A DNA stretch of 64,000 nt from Paenibacillus sp. BIC5C1 (GCF_032399705.1 NZ_CP135922.1:3472001-3536000); one strand, 5' to 3'. Counted from the first letter of the stretch, positions 1 to 9,585 are shown. The notes: generated by a model not told the origin, from the sequence alone. Numbers and translations are program-made.

Positions 1-1
1 T

Positions 2-2566
2 GGTGAAGAAGTTGGAACACAGGATAGCCTTAACACCCCCCATGTGTACAGTTTGCCGGAAGGACTACTGGAGGGAAAACACACCCTCACCATCCGGGTT
101 GATAATACGGACTATCCGACGAAAGGCGGGCATCTTACATCCGCCGATACTCAGACCAACTGGAACGGAATTACCGGGAAGCTGGAGCTTCATTTTTACC
201 ACGACGTGCATATGGGTGAGGTACAGATCTATCCCGATGCGAAAGAGCGATCCTTTAGAATCGCAAGTACTTTGTCCAAATCGATACCAGGTACTGTATT
301 GTCTGTTACTGCGCAAACCTTCAAGCCTCTTTTAGAAGAGACTCATGGATATATAGCTTCAGACAGAAATCATGTGGTGAGTGAGCAAACCTACCCATGC
401 AGTCAGGACGAAGTGAATGTGCTCTACAAGATGGGAGACGACGCATTGCTCTGGAGTGATTCGGACCCACATCTGTATGTGCTGACCCTTAATCTGTTGG
501 GTGAACATGGCGATGTGCTGGATACAACCGAAATCATAACAGGACTGCGAGATTTTGAAGCTGCTGGAGATTCTTTTACTATCAATGGTCGAAAGACTTT
601 TCTTCGCGGAAAACATGATGGTTTAATCTTTCCACTTACAGGTTACGCACCAACCGATGTGGATGATTGGCTGCGAATCCTGAGCATTTCCAAATCATAT
701 GGTATAAATCATTATCGTTTCCATACCTGCTGTCCGCCTGAAGCAGCGTTCACCGCTGCAGATATGCTTGGCATCTATATGGAGCCTGAATTGCCATTCT
801 GGGGTACAATCACGGATGAACTCGACCCACAGCATAATCAGGCTGAACAGGACTATCTTATTCGTGAAGGCTTTGCCATGCTCAAGGCGTATGGGAATCA
901 TCCTTCTTTTGTCATGATGTCACTCGGTAATGAACTTTGGGGAAGCAAAGAAAGACTAAATGCCATTATCAAAGCGTATAGAGCATTTGATCCACGACCT
1001 CTGTACACTCAGGGTTCAAACAATTTTCAGTTCACTCCGCACATTCTAGAGGAAGAAGATTTTTACTGTGGTGTGCGTTTTTCCAAAGATAGACTTTTCC
1101 GCGGCTCCTATGCCATGTGTGATGCCCCGTTGGGTCATGTGCAAACCGACGTGCCTGGTACTCTGAAGGATTACGACAACATGATCTTGCCCGTTGGGAC
1201 AGTTTCGGAGAACGAGGGAATTCAAGCAGAGGAATCTGAAATTCAAATTCAATATGGCACGGAGGCCAAGACCGTGAAAGCCGCTTCTGTTGAACAACAG
1301 CTCATTCCACACCTGCCCGTCATCTCCCATGAAATTGGACAATATGCCATGTATCCGAATTATGAAGAGATCGAGAAGTATACCGGGTCGTTGAAAGCAA
1401 AAAACTTTGAGGTGTTTCGGGAACGATTGCAGTCCAAGGGAATGGGACATCTGGGTGAACCCTTTTTCAGAAACTCTGGCAAACTTGCCGTTGACTGCTA
1501 TAAGGAGGAGCTTGAGGCGGCATTTCGATCCAATCATCTGGCAGGGTTTCAATTGCTTGATCTTCAGGACTTTAGTGGACAGGGGACAGCACTGGTAGGT
1601 ATTTTGGATGCCTTCATGGATTCGAAAGGGTTAATTACTCCCGAGGAGTGGAGGACGTTTTGCTCCGATGCAGTCCTTCTGGCCCGATTCGAGAAATACA
1701 ACTACAATTCAGGAGAAGATTTCAATGCCCACATTCAATTAAGGTACTACCGAGCAGATTCATTGACAGGTCATGCTGTGGTGTGGGAATTACGTGATTC
1801 GGATCAATTGCTTGCGCGAGGAAAAGAAGAGATTTCCTTTATCTCTGGCGAAACTTGGTTTGAAATAAGTCAAATCAAGTTCAAGCTGCCTGATGTGAAA
1901 AAGATGACGCCAATCACTCTATCCCTGCATATTCCAAATACCGATATTCGGAAACAATATGACCTTTGGGTATACCCTGATCATGATGTGACAGCTATTG
2001 AACATGACCATATTTATAAGGAATTGTCCAATGGAGTCATTAGCTTGCTGGAAAAAGGGGAGAGTGTGCTTCTGCTTCCAACACTCGAGGATAACGATAA
2101 TTCAATCGAAGGCACATATTGTACCGATTTCTGGTGTTATCCGATGTTCCGATCCATTTCGGAAAGCATGAACAAGCAAGTGCCGGTCGGCACGCTTGGT
2201 CTTCTAATCGATAACGCGCATCCAGCATTGAAGCACTTCCCAAGTGAGACGCATTCCACGTATCCTTGGTGGCATATCGTCATGAATTCACGGTCTATTA
2301 TTTTGGATAAGGTTGCCGCGAATGTTCAGCCTTTCGTTCAAACTATCGATAATTTTGAACGTAATCATAAGCTGGGGCTGCTGTTTGAATGCCAGGTTGG
2401 AAAAGGCAAGCTGTTGGTTGGGGCGCTAAATTATGATAAATTGATTAGCCAAACGGAAGGGCGGCAATTGCTTTACAGCCTTGCACAATATGTGAGAAGT
2501 GAGGAATTCCAACCGGAAGCCCAGATAGAGATGGTTGAGCTTCAACAATTGTTCGGCAACAAATAG
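2..2566 (+). CDS. Glycoside hydrolase family 2 protein (5' end cut by window)
   Basis: The frame is open from the first bases, so the true start lies upstream; about 854 residues are visible. The N-terminal part resembles the GH2 sugar-binding jelly roll (RVDNTDYP, NWNGITGKLELHF). The barrel carries SLGNELWG, whose Glu (codon at 932) is the expected acid/base, and SHEIGQY, whose Glu (codon at 1331) is the expected nucleophile. GH2 enzymes retain configuration and act on beta-galactosides, beta-glucuronides, beta-mannosides and similar substrates; the substrate here cannot be told. No signal peptide can be judged without the N-terminus. A terminator follows. The long C-terminal region after the barrel looks like further beta-sandwich domains. 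Confidence 0.85.
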   Translation, partial: GEEVGTQDSLNTPHVYSLPEGLLEGKHTLTIRVDNTDYPTKGGHLTSADTQTNWNGITGKLELHFYHDVHMGEVQIYPDAKERSFRIASTLSKSIPGTVLSVTAQTFKPLLEETHGYIASDRNHVVSEQTYPCSQDEVNVLYKMGDDALLWSDSDPHLYVLTLNLLGEHGDVLDTTEIITGLRDFEAAGDSFTINGRKTFLRGKHDGLIFPLTGYAPTDVDDWLRILSISKSYGINHYRFHTCCPPEAAFTAADMLGIYMEPELPFWGTITDELDPQHNQAEQDYLIREGFAMLKAYGNHPSFVMMSLGNELWGSKERLNAIIKAYRAFDPRPLYTQGSNNFQFTPHILEEEDFYCGVRFSKDRLFRGSYAMCDAPLGHVQTDVPGTLKDYDNMILPVGTVSENEGIQAEESEIQIQYGTEAKTVKAASVEQQLIPHLPVISHEIGQYAMYPNYEEIEKYTGSLKAKNFEVFRERLQSKGMGHLGEPFFRNSGKLAVDCYKEELEAAFRSNHLAGFQLLDLQDFSGQGTALVGILDAFMDSKGLITPEEWRTFCSDAVLLARFEKYNYNSGEDFNAHIQLRYYRADSLTGHAVVWELRDSDQLLARGKEEISFISGETWFEISQIKFKLPDVKKMTPITLSLHIPNTDIRKQYDLWVYPDHDVTAIEHDHIYKELSNGVISLLEKGESVLLLPTLEDNDNSIEGTYCTDFWCYPMFRSISESMNKQVPVGTLGLLIDNAHPALKHFPSETHSTYPWWHIVMNSRSIILDKVAANVQPFVQTIDNFERNHKLGLLFECQVGKGKLLVGALNYDKLISQTEGRQLLYSLAQYVRSEEFQPEAQIEMVELQQLFGNK

Positions 2567-2657
2567 AACCTTCATTATGTAGGTTATTAGCTACAAGAAC
2601 ATCCACCGACAGATTCGCCTTAACAAACGAGAAGTTTGTTCTCAGGAACTAACAAGA

Positions 2658-2693
2658 AACCCTTCAAACTGTTTTTCAGTTCGAAGGGTTTTC
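2658..2693 (+). terminator. Intrinsic terminator after the GH2 gene
   Basis: A 14-bp stem (AACCCTTCAAACTG pairing with CAGTTCGAAGGGTT, one mismatch) with a 5-nt loop is followed by a short T run. It lies in the 325-nt gap between the GH2 gene and the permease. The rest of the gap is AT-rich and holds a small palindrome TTGATGTATCAA at 2742-2753; I see no leader RNA or T-box there. Confidence 0.75.
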
Positions 2694-2891
2694 ATTAATG
2701 ATAGAAGCTTAAAAGTGTTACTACTGTTTTATTCCAAAAGCATTGATGTATCAACAGCAACACCATTAGTTAACGAGATTATTATTATGTAAACTAAATA
2801 TATTGTCAGTTTCATTTTCTTTTTTACTTTAATGACATAAAAAATCCATCATATGTAAACCGTAATGGGGTACGCATGAAGGAGGATACAT

Positions 2892-4238
2892 ATGAAAAGT
2901 CATGTGCATCAAAAAGAAGAAGATAAACTGAGCTGGATTAGTCTTTCCTTATTTGGAGCAGGATGTACGCTAGGAACCGGATTTTTCCTCGGAACAAGTC
3001 TGGCTATTCATTGGTCCGGTTTATCCGTGCTTGTACTTTTGGTGCTGGCTGCTGCAGGGACCTACTTTGTTTTTGGAGCATTGGCTCAGATGACGGCAGA
3101 AGATCCGAAGGAAGGGGCTTTCCGAACATATGCCGGGGAAGCGTTCGGCCCATGGGCCGGTTTTGGAAGTGGATGGATGTATTGGTCTTCCGAAATGCTG
3201 ATCATGGGGAGTTCATTAACGGCGCTGGGATTGTTCTCTCAATTTTGGTTTCCCAAGTTTCCATTATGGGTGTTCGTTGCGGTATATGCATGCATTGGAT
3301 TGTTCATCGCCGCATTGGGAGCCAAAGGGTTAACCCAAACGGAGAATGTGCTCGCCGTAATCAAGCTAGCTGCAACGGTTGCTTTTATCGGGATTGCAGC
3401 AGCGGCTTGTCTTGGCTGGTTAAATGTAAAGATTACACCGCAGAAAATAACGAATGAATGGTTCCCTCACAAAATAAAAGGCGTGTGGACCGGGTTTATT
3501 TATGCTTTTTTTGCCTTTGCTGGGATTGAGGTCATGGGTTTAATGGCAGCCAAGCTGAAAGAACCTAAGGACGCTGTGAAGTCAGGAAGAGTGATGTTGT
3601 TAACCGTCAGTACGCTGTATGTTGTGGCGATTGCCTTGATCCTGCTACTGGTCCCCGCTGCTAAGTTAACACCAGATGAGAGTCCTCTCGTCAAAGCGAT
3701 GTCATCGATTGGGTTTACGGTCGTGGTTCATATTCTCAACGGAATTTTGATAATCGCTGGATTCTCCACGATGGTTGCATCAATCTATGCGATTACATCC
3801 ATGCTGGTTAAATTGGGTGAGGACGGAGATGCACCGAAGATGTTTACGAAGACTTGGGGAAAAAAGAGCATGCCCCTGTATGCATTAGGATGCACTGCGG
3901 CCGGATTAATCCTTTCTACTCTCCTGGCATTATGGATGCCTAAGAGCCTATTCGAATATGTAACAACCGCAGGCAGCTTGGTATTAATGTATACCTGGCT
4001 TTTGATTTGCATCACGTATATCAAGAAAATGAAGCCAACGAGTTGGAATCGGATCAAAGTATGGATCGCCATGGTCCTTATACTTGCAGCAGTAGCTGGC
4101 ACGGCTATGGAAAAAGCCAGCAGAAGAGGTCTGCTGGCCAGTATAGGTCTTGTTGTATTGATAGCCTTGATCACTTACATTGTAAACAAAGTACGAAAAC
4201 CGCGACCATCTCCAACCACTGAACCATCAAAGACTTGA
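2892..4238 (+). CDS. ycgH: APC-family amino acid permease (YcgH-like)
   Basis: The 448-residue hydrophobic protein has about 12 membrane segments. TM1 has the APC signature GAGCTLGTGFFLG, and the cytoplasmic loop after TM2 (QMTAEDPKEGAFRTYAGEAFG) is typical of amino acid/polyamine/organocation carriers. It probably imports an amino acid or related amine by cation symport at the plasma membrane. GGAGG lies 7 nt before the ATG. It converges on the ycgG-like gene, with only 18 nt between stops. The symbol is proposed from the company of YcgG-, YcgF- and YcgI-like genes, as remembered for B. subtilis; the substrate is unknown. Confidence 0.75.
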   Translation: MKSHVHQKEEDKLSWISLSLFGAGCTLGTGFFLGTSLAIHWSGLSVLVLLVLAAAGTYFVFGALAQMTAEDPKEGAFRTYAGEAFGPWAGFGSGWMYWSSEMLIMGSSLTALGLFSQFWFPKFPLWVFVAVYACIGLFIAALGAKGLTQTENVLAVIKLAATVAFIGIAAAACLGWLNVKITPQKITNEWFPHKIKGVWTGFIYAFFAFAGIEVMGLMAAKLKEPKDAVKSGRVMLLTVSTLYVVAIALILLLVPAAKLTPDESPLVKAMSSIGFTVVVHILNGILIIAGFSTMVASIYAITSMLVKLGEDGDAPKMFTKTWGKKSMPLYALGCTAAGLILSTLLALWMPKSLFEYVTTAGSLVLMYTWLLICITYIKKMKPTSWNRIKVWIAMVLILAAVAGTAMEKASRRGLLASIGLVVLIALITYIVNKVRKPRPSPTTEPSKT

Positions 4239-4256
4239 AAGGGTGTCTCGTATAAG

Positions 4257-5018
4257 CTATTTTGTCATTTTGCTAATGGCTTGCTTCATGCGCATGAATG
4301 GGCACTTGGAAGGGGTCTGCTCGTCATCGGGCAGGAAATATTGTTTCCATTCCAGGTTATCCTGCTGTCCATACCACATGAGGGAAGGATGAGCAGGAAT
4401 GGCATCATAGGCTGCTAACCGCTTGCGGATCAAAGTTTTCATTTTCCGGCCAAGAGGTGTGTTGTCATTAATCGATTCAAACACCCATCGTGGTTGAAAA
4501 GCAAACATAAGATAGGGGAAGTGCCTGCTGGCTCTAAGCTCGTGCGCGGGAGTGGCACAGAAACAAAAGTAAGGCTCCCCGCCAAAGCAAAATTCCCATG
4601 TCGCTTCATGCGGATCAGTTGAAATATGTTCAGGCCAAGAGGCGGTATCGAGTGAGCTTACCCGGTTAAGCATCTCCCAGAACAAGGACTGATACTGCTC
4701 TACCGTAGTGTTGTTTCTCAAATCATCTGTTGTATCGCAAATGACAACCAAAGAAGCATAATGTCCCGTATCCCGAGAAATGGGACCATATTGACGAAGT
4801 AATTCCGCCATGTCTTCAGCAGAAGCTTGTGTACGTGGATCCCTTGTGAATCCATATCTCAGATGTCCTGAGAGAAAACCCATACGTCCAGGTACACAAG
4901 GATACGTATTATCCTCATCTGCAATCATATTGGAAAATTTTGAATACGCGTCCTGCTGCCATTCGGGCAGGCCTTTGAATGATGCATTTATTTCATCGGC
5001 ACTGTACAGCTCTGCCAT
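4257..5018 (-). CDS. ycgG: YqcI/YcgG family protein
   Basis: About 253 residues. It has the family pattern of an N-terminal CVPGRMGFLSGHLRYGF-like segment and a central HFPYLMFAFQPRWVFE block. Some members (GntA of guanitoxin biosynthesis) are described as heme-dependent N-hydroxylases of a guanidino compound; whether this protein has that activity is inference. I chose the ATG at 5018 because GGAG/GGGG precede it at suitable distance, while the upstream ATG at 5042 has no Shine-Dalgarno sequence. It lies 83 nt downstream of the LysE exporter on the same strand, suggesting co-transcription. It is probably cytoplasmic; no signal peptide is seen. Confidence 0.75.
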   Translation of the reverse strand: MAELYSADEINASFKGLPEWQQDAYSKFSNMIADEDNTYPCVPGRMGFLSGHLRYGFTRDPRTQASAEDMAELLRQYGPISRDTGHYASLVVICDTTDDLRNNTTVEQYQSLFWEMLNRVSSLDTASWPEHISTDPHEATWEFCFGGEPYFCFCATPAHELRASRHFPYLMFAFQPRWVFESINDNTPLGRKMKTLIRKRLAAYDAIPAHPSLMWYGQQDNLEWKQYFLPDDEQTPSKCPFMRMKQAISKMTK

Positions 5019-5101
5019 TGATTCCCCAACTCCATTCCACATGATACCGTTAACGTATTAATGCGGATGGTGTTGGGTGACTGTCCAGTGTAGTTTTTAA
5101 G

Positions 5102-5728
5102 TTAGAAAAAGATAGATCGTACAGCTTCAAGCCCGAAGTACAGGCCAAAACCAATCAGGCAGATACCCGAGATGATGGAGATCCAACGCAAAACGGTTTC
5201 GTTGCTGCGTTTATGGAATCGACTGGCCATGCCAGCCATGATGACATCCCATACAAGGATGCCTATGAAAATACCAGAACTGTATATTAGCAGATGAGCG
5301 GTATCGGTATGCTTCACGGTTGTAGCGAGAATAGAGCCGTAAATGCCGAGCCAGAATAGAATATTCAGGGGATTGGACAGGGCCATGAGAAAGCCAGAGA
5401 CAAAAGATTTCCCAACCCTCGCTTCTGCTGTAGAAGAGGCCTGAATGCCGTCTTTTAACTTGGACAGTGTTTCCACACCGGTATACACCAGAATAAAGCT
5501 GCCAAATGACCAAAGAAACGAGCGCATGAACGGCGTGTCCAGAAAATGAGCAACTCCAAAGTAGATCAGAAGCATGTACACCAAATCTGCAAACATGGCA
5601 CCAAGTCCCAAAATCCAGGCATGCATAAATCCATGGCGGGCTCCGCGATCCAACTGAGCGGCATTGATCGGACCAATTGGAGCTGATAGTGAGATTCCCA
5701 GAATAATATAACTAAACAGTACAGACAT
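5102..5728 (-). CDS. ycgF: LysE/RhtB-family amino acid exporter (YcgF-like)
   Basis: About 208 residues with roughly six membrane segments. It has the LysE N-terminal signature SAPIGPINAAQLDRGARHG and the later FLMALSNPLNILFWLGIYG segment typical of the family. It probably exports an amino acid or related metabolite. AAGGAG lies 11 nt before the ATG at 5728; the in-frame GTG at 5740 directly abuts that AAGGAG and so is an unlikely start. It lies between the DUF1989 gene and the YcgG gene on the same strand, a pairing of exporter and YcgG also remembered from B. subtilis. Confidence 0.85.
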   Translation of the reverse strand: MSVLFSYIILGISLSAPIGPINAAQLDRGARHGFMHAWILGLGAMFADLVYMLLIYFGVAHFLDTPFMRSFLWSFGSFILVYTGVETLSKLKDGIQASSTAEARVGKSFVSGFLMALSNPLNILFWLGIYGSILATTVKHTDTAHLLIYSSGIFIGILVWDVIMAGMASRFHKRSNETVLRWISIISGICLIGFGLYFGLEAVRSIFF

Positions 5729-5839
5729 GTACGCGTTCACTCCTTAACGGGTTCGACGAATTGTACCGGTAAGTCAGACCATATGGGTACAAGTCATCGT
5801 ATTCCCGACTGGAGCAAATTAGAACAAGCTGTGCGTCGC

Positions 5840-6463
5840 TTAATCTGCCATGGATTCTACATCCAGCTGAATGGCTGTGCAATGAAATCCGTTGCATGAG
5901 CTCTCTTCACATGGGCAGGCGGATAAACCGATAATCAGATCGGTCAGTGCCTCCATCTCCACATAGTCACCGGCGCGCGAATCTGGAGCTACAACGTCAA
6001 TCTTGCCAAGATCATCTACAACCGATTTCATAAACAGATTAAACGGATAATGCTGATCCGGCGGCAAGATCCCGAACGGTTCAAGAGCCTGATTTAGGTT
6101 ATGATAGCAGCTGGCATGATCCTTTTTATCGTATAAAACTTCATACATTTCCGGACGACAGGCGGAGTTGAAAAAATCATGAACACCAACCGTGTCACGA
6201 ACGATCTTAAGCAACGGCTGATATTGATTGGAATACACGGTTTGTCCTGGTTTGATCCGGTAGGACCGCAGTACGTCCATCGTTACACCTGGGTCTAGTC
6301 GATTATTGGCATTTTGAGCATCATATGCAACAAAATCAACGACCTGCTGCCCCTCCAAATCGGTCACCCGAATTAATGAACCCTTATTTACCTTAACGGC
6401 ATAACCCGTTTTGGCCGGGATGCGAACAGACTGTTTGTGGCGTTCCGTTGTATTCATATTCAT
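5840..6463 (-). CDS. ycgI: DUF1989 / urea carboxylase-associated family protein (YcgI-like)
   Basis: The 207-residue protein has the DUF1989 layout: IPAKTGYAVKVNKGSLIRVTDLEGQQVVDFVAY near the N-terminus and a Cys-rich metal-ligand-like end (SACPCEESSCNG). Family members accompany urea/guanidine carboxylases, and the CgdA/CgdB members are carboxyguanidine deiminases. No carboxylase is present in this window, so the substrate is unknown. GGAGG lies 10 nt before the ATG. It is the first gene of a likely minus-strand set with the LysE exporter and YcgG. No membrane segment is seen. Confidence 0.8.
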   Translation of the reverse strand: MNMNTTERHKQSVRIPAKTGYAVKVNKGSLIRVTDLEGQQVVDFVAYDAQNANNRLDPGVTMDVLRSYRIKPGQTVYSNQYQPLLKIVRDTVGVHDFFNSACRPEMYEVLYDKKDHASCYHNLNQALEPFGILPPDQHYPFNLFMKSVVDDLGKIDVVAPDSRAGDYVEMEALTDLIIGLSACPCEESSCNGFHCTAIQLDVESMAD

Positions 6464-6581
6464 TCGTCACATTCCTCCGCTGTTTTTGCTTTCAGTATGC
6501 GGAGCTGACATGGCTTTCATGCATTTTGGCAAACATACGGCTCCGGCTCACATTGAAAATGATATAGATTGTAATCAGAGT

Positions 6582-8087
6582 TTATACTGGAAACAGTGGA
6601 TTACCCTGCATGCCGACCCATAGTTCGGATGTTTCCAGCTGACCAGCCAGATGAAGCAACCAGTCTTCACGGCCTTTCGTTGCCATAATTTGTACACCCA
6701 TGGGCAGGCCTTCAGGAGTCAGGTGAACAGGAACACTCATGGCTGGTTGACCTGTCAGATTCGCGAGCTGAGTGAACGGTGTGTAGGTAAGACTTGGTTC
6801 AAACATCTCATAAATCAACTGTTGCTGCTGGATCTTGTCCAAATCACTAATGCGCATCAAATACTGAATCTGTTCATCATGAGGTGTCAATTCTCCAATC
6901 TTGGGAGCGGAAAAAGCATTGACGGGTGTGACATAAAAATCATACCGTTCAAACAACGTAGACATCTGAGCTGCGGCAACATCCCATTCGGCCAAACTAT
7001 GTACGAATTCGGCAGCGGATACTTTTTTGCCGGCCTCAGCCAGAACCCAAGACTCGATCTCCATATCATCAGAGGTTAATGCTCTACCCATAGAACGTTC
7101 CATCGAAGAGATCATCGCCGCCATTTCGCCGCTGTTCATCATGTAATAGTTCTCCATTAATTTGACACCATTCACCGGACTTAGTTTTTCTTCAACCTCA
7201 TGACCTTGTTCTTCCAGCCAGCGGACTGTCTTATATACAGCTTGTTTGGCTTCTTCACTCACTGGTGTACCTACAGGCGAAGCTGTCGTGTAAGCAACTC
7301 TCAGTTTGCGTTGATGAGGGTAGTTCATATCAGCCAGATAGCTGCCTGGGAAGAGGGGAGCATGAAACGCAGCTTCCGGTTGAATCACTTGCAATGTATC
7401 CAGTAAAGCAGCGCTGTCGCGAACGGAACGGGACAAGGCAAAATCAATCGAAGCACCCTGCCACTGACGGCCAACCCCTGGTCCAACAGGTGTCCGTCCA
7501 CGTGTAGGTTTGAGTCCGAACAAGCCGCTGAATGAAGCAGGAATTCGGATGGAACCGCCGCCGTCACTTGCTCCTGCAATGGGGACAATACCCGAGGCTA
7601 CTGCGGCAGCGGCACCGCCACTTGAACCGCCTGGTGAGTGATTCGTATTCCATGGATTTCGAGTTGGACCGTGAAGACGGGGTTCGGTAATGTTTTTCAG
7701 GCCAAATTCCGGCGTATTGGTATGTCCAATGATAATGAAGCCTGCATCGCGCAGACGGGAAACGAAATTGGAATTCCGTTGTGAACGATGCTCACGGAGA
7801 AGGTGGGAACCTGAGGTGAGAATTTCACCTTCCAGGGATTGAGAGATATCTTTCAATAACAAGGGCACGCCGGCAAAGGGTTGCTCTCCCGGATGAACCA
7901 TACTTGCTTCCTGGCGAGCGCGTGTTTCATATGTACGAATGACTGCATTGAGCTGCGGGTTCACTTCTTCCAGGCGAGCATAAGCCGCTTCAAGCAATTC
8001 GACAGGAGATATCTCCCGAGCGCGAACCAATTCAGCCAAACCTATGGCATCGTAAGATGTATATGAAAATGATGAAGATGAAGACAT
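6582..8087 (-). CDS. Amidase signature family hydrolase
   Basis: The 501-residue protein carries the Ser-cisSer-Lys triad of the amidase signature family: Lys79 in LLLKDIS, the cis-Ser in SPGGSSGG (S155/S156) and the nucleophile Ser179 in DGGGSIRIP. These enzymes hydrolyse carboxamides to acid and ammonia. It is not GatA by context, since no gatB or gatC is adjacent. AGAGAGGAA precedes the ATG at good spacing. It lies 118 nt upstream of the DUF1989 gene on the same strand and might be co-transcribed. The substrate cannot be assigned. Confidence 0.85.
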   Translation of the reverse strand: MSSSSSFSYTSYDAIGLAELVRAREISPVELLEAAYARLEEVNPQLNAVIRTYETRARQEASMVHPGEQPFAGVPLLLKDISQSLEGEILTSGSHLLREHRSQRNSNFVSRLRDAGFIIIGHTNTPEFGLKNITEPRLHGPTRNPWNTNHSPGGSSGGAAAAVASGIVPIAGASDGGGSIRIPASFSGLFGLKPTRGRTPVGPGVGRQWQGASIDFALSRSVRDSAALLDTLQVIQPEAAFHAPLFPGSYLADMNYPHQRKLRVAYTTASPVGTPVSEEAKQAVYKTVRWLEEQGHEVEEKLSPVNGVKLMENYYMMNSGEMAAMISSMERSMGRALTSDDMEIESWVLAEAGKKVSAAEFVHSLAEWDVAAAQMSTLFERYDFYVTPVNAFSAPKIGELTPHDEQIQYLMRISDLDKIQQQQLIYEMFEPSLTYTPFTQLANLTGQPAMSVPVHLTPEGLPMGVQIMATKGREDWLLHLAGQLETSELWVGMQGNPLFPV

Positions 8088-8154
8088 GATGATCGTTCCT
8101 CTCTAAATTAACTTGATCTATTATTCCCTAAGTCATCGTACCATCGGAATAGTA

Positions 8155-8199
8155 AAAAGACAAAAGGCACTATACATCTCTAAGGATGTGCAGTGCCTT
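8155..8199 (-). terminator. Terminator between the DMT transporter and amidase
   Basis: On the minus strand AAGGCACT...AGTGCCTT forms a stem extended by ACATC/GATGT, followed by TTTTGTCTTTTT. It separates the riboswitch-controlled transporter from the downstream amidase. Confidence 0.75.
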
Positions 8200-8224
8200 A
8201 ATTGATTTGCGTTTATATACAATT

Positions 8225-9205
8225 TCAATTCGTACGAAGCTTCGGTGCAGCATCAGCCGGACTCGCTGAGCGTTCTTGCTGTTTGGAGATAGCGAATAGC
8301 GCAATCCAGATGAGGATGAAGCCCACCAGTTGCTCCCATGTAATTAATGTACGGAATGCAATCCAGTTTACCAGTACACCGGCCATCGGGAAGCTCAGTT
8401 CTGCGAGCGTTGCGACTGAGGCTTTGGTGGAAGAGAGCCCTTTGTAATATAAGAGAAGACTCAGTAACCCTGGCAGTAATGCCTGACCCAGAATATTAAG
8501 TGCTACAGCCGCCTGTTCACCTGTAGCGGAAGGGAATGTCCAGGCAGCACCTTCGTTCCACGTCATAAAGATCAGCAGCGGCAAGGCTACGACAAAGCGC
8601 AGGGAGGTGACCGTTTCATAACGGGTTTGCCCCAGCATCAGCCGTCCCATAACCGTTGAACCGCCCCACAATGCAGCTGCACCCAGTGATAACAGGCTGC
8701 CTGCATGAACCCAATTGTCCCAGTTGCCAATGGGAAGAGTGAATCCGAACGTGAGCAGGTATGTTCCTGCAAGTGCAATGATAAACAGTCCGCCGAAGCG
8801 GCGAGGCAATGTTTCTTTCAGCAAAAGCTTAGCCAGAACAATCGCAAATAGCGGCTGCATCTTCTGCAATAACAAAACGGTGTTGGGATCGTTATGTGTC
8901 AGCGCCAGGGTGAATAAGACCGTGGCGAGAGCAGATCCTCCCCAGGAGATAAAAATCACGGCAATCCAGTGGCGTGCACGCAGGTTTTTCAGATCAGCCC
9001 GGAACTTCCACAACACGGGAATTGCCACAAGGCTGACAATAATATGTTCCACCAGTACAATCTGAGTGGAGGTCATCGTTTTGAGCAAAATAATACGAAA
9101 CAGTGGATCTACACCCCAAAAGGCGGCGCCGAGCACGACGAGCCAGAATCCGGTATTGCTTCGTTCCTTGCGGTAAGCTGTTGATGCAGATTGGGTCTTT
9201 TCCAT
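8225..9205 (-). CDS. DMT (EamA) family transporter under FMN riboswitch control; candidate riboflavin transporter
   Basis: About 326 residues with ten predicted membrane segments in two EamA repeats (FWLVVLGAAFWGVDPLF near the start; LSFPMAGVLVNWIAF in repeat 2). I chose the ATG at 9205, which has AAGGAG 8 nt upstream; the longer frame would run through the terminator hairpin. A full RFN element and hairpin lie immediately upstream, so expression should fall when FMN is plentiful. RFN-linked DMT proteins (the RibN type) are known riboflavin transporters, so flavin uptake is the best guess, but the family alone does not prove it. It is monocistronic between two terminators. Confidence 0.85.
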   Translation of the reverse strand: MEKTQSASTAYRKERSNTGFWLVVLGAAFWGVDPLFRIILLKTMTSTQIVLVEHIIVSLVAIPVLWKFRADLKNLRARHWIAVIFISWGGSALATVLFTLALTHNDPNTVLLLQKMQPLFAIVLAKLLLKETLPRRFGGLFIIALAGTYLLTFGFTLPIGNWDNWVHAGSLLSLGAAALWGGSTVMGRLMLGQTRYETVTSLRFVVALPLLIFMTWNEGAAWTFPSATGEQAAVALNILGQALLPGLLSLLLYYKGLSSTKASVATLAELSFPMAGVLVNWIAFRTLITWEQLVGFILIWIALFAISKQQERSASPADAAPKLRTN

Positions 9206-9254
9206 ATTCAGGACTCCTTCGTCAGAACACGGAATCTTCAGTTGGCAAAATCGA

Positions 9255-9295
9255 CAAAAGCCCCCGTTTTGGTATACACCAAATAAACGGGGGCT
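9255..9295 (-). terminator. Riboswitch expression-platform terminator
   Basis: Read on the minus strand, AGCCCCCGTTT pairs perfectly with AAACGGGGGCT (11 bp) around an inner TTGGT/ACCAA stem and is followed by TTTT. It lies between the RFN aptamer and the transporter start, as expected for FMN-dependent premature termination. Confidence 0.85.
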
Positions 9296-9352
9296 CAATC
9301 ATAAACATGTCGTACGAAAATAAGCCTTTCCGTAACGGCATGTCAATGTGTT

Positions 9353-9498
9353 GATCTTCTCTCATCCGGACTGTACCGTCGGCCTTGGAGTCACACCAAG
9401 TCAGTCGCTGAATCCCTACATCGGGTCAAACAGCGAGTCGCGGGCTGGTTCCGAAGAACATCACCGCCGGTTGGGAATTGCACCCTACCCCGAAGATC
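9353..9498 (-). promoter_or_regulatory. FMN riboswitch (RFN element)
   Basis: Read on the minus strand it has the RFN consensus blocks in order: GATCTTCGGGG, AGGGTGCAATTCCCAACCGG, CGGTGATG, AGCCCGCGACTCG, a TGACTTGGTG...CCAAGGCCGACGG block, GTACAGTCCGGATG and GAAGATC. The P1 stem GATCTTC/GAAGATC closes the structure. This aptamer binds flavin mononucleotide. The terminator at 9255-9295 and the transporter lie directly downstream, indicating transcriptional attenuation. Confidence 0.95.
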
Positions 9499-9505
9499 CT
9501 ATTCA

Positions 9506-9511
9506 ATTATA
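9506..9511 (-). promoter_or_regulatory. -10 box for the FMN-riboswitch transcript
   Basis: A perfect TATAAT on the minus strand lies about 7 nt before the riboswitch P1 stem, the right distance for transcription to begin at the aptamer. The -35 region is weak (TTACAG at a 16-nt spacing). Confidence 0.6.
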
Positions 9512-9585
9512 TTGTGTATTGAACAAGCTGTAACATTAATAAGTCCATCTTATTCCTGTAAGCGCTAGCAGTTCAAGTGTTTTTT

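Noticed and set aside
1046..1552. A 168-codon minus-strand frame inside the GH2 gene
   Set aside because: No ribosome site, and the plus strand carries both GH2 catalytic motifs in this stretch.
2694..2891. T-box or other riboswitch before the APC permease
   Set aside because: The AT-rich stretch shows no specifier loop, T-box bulge sequence or terminator/antiterminator pair.
9205..9298. A longer N-terminus for the DMT transporter starting at 9298
   Set aside because: It would run through the riboswitch terminator hairpin, while the ATG at 9205 has AAGGAG at the right distance and begins family-like sequence.
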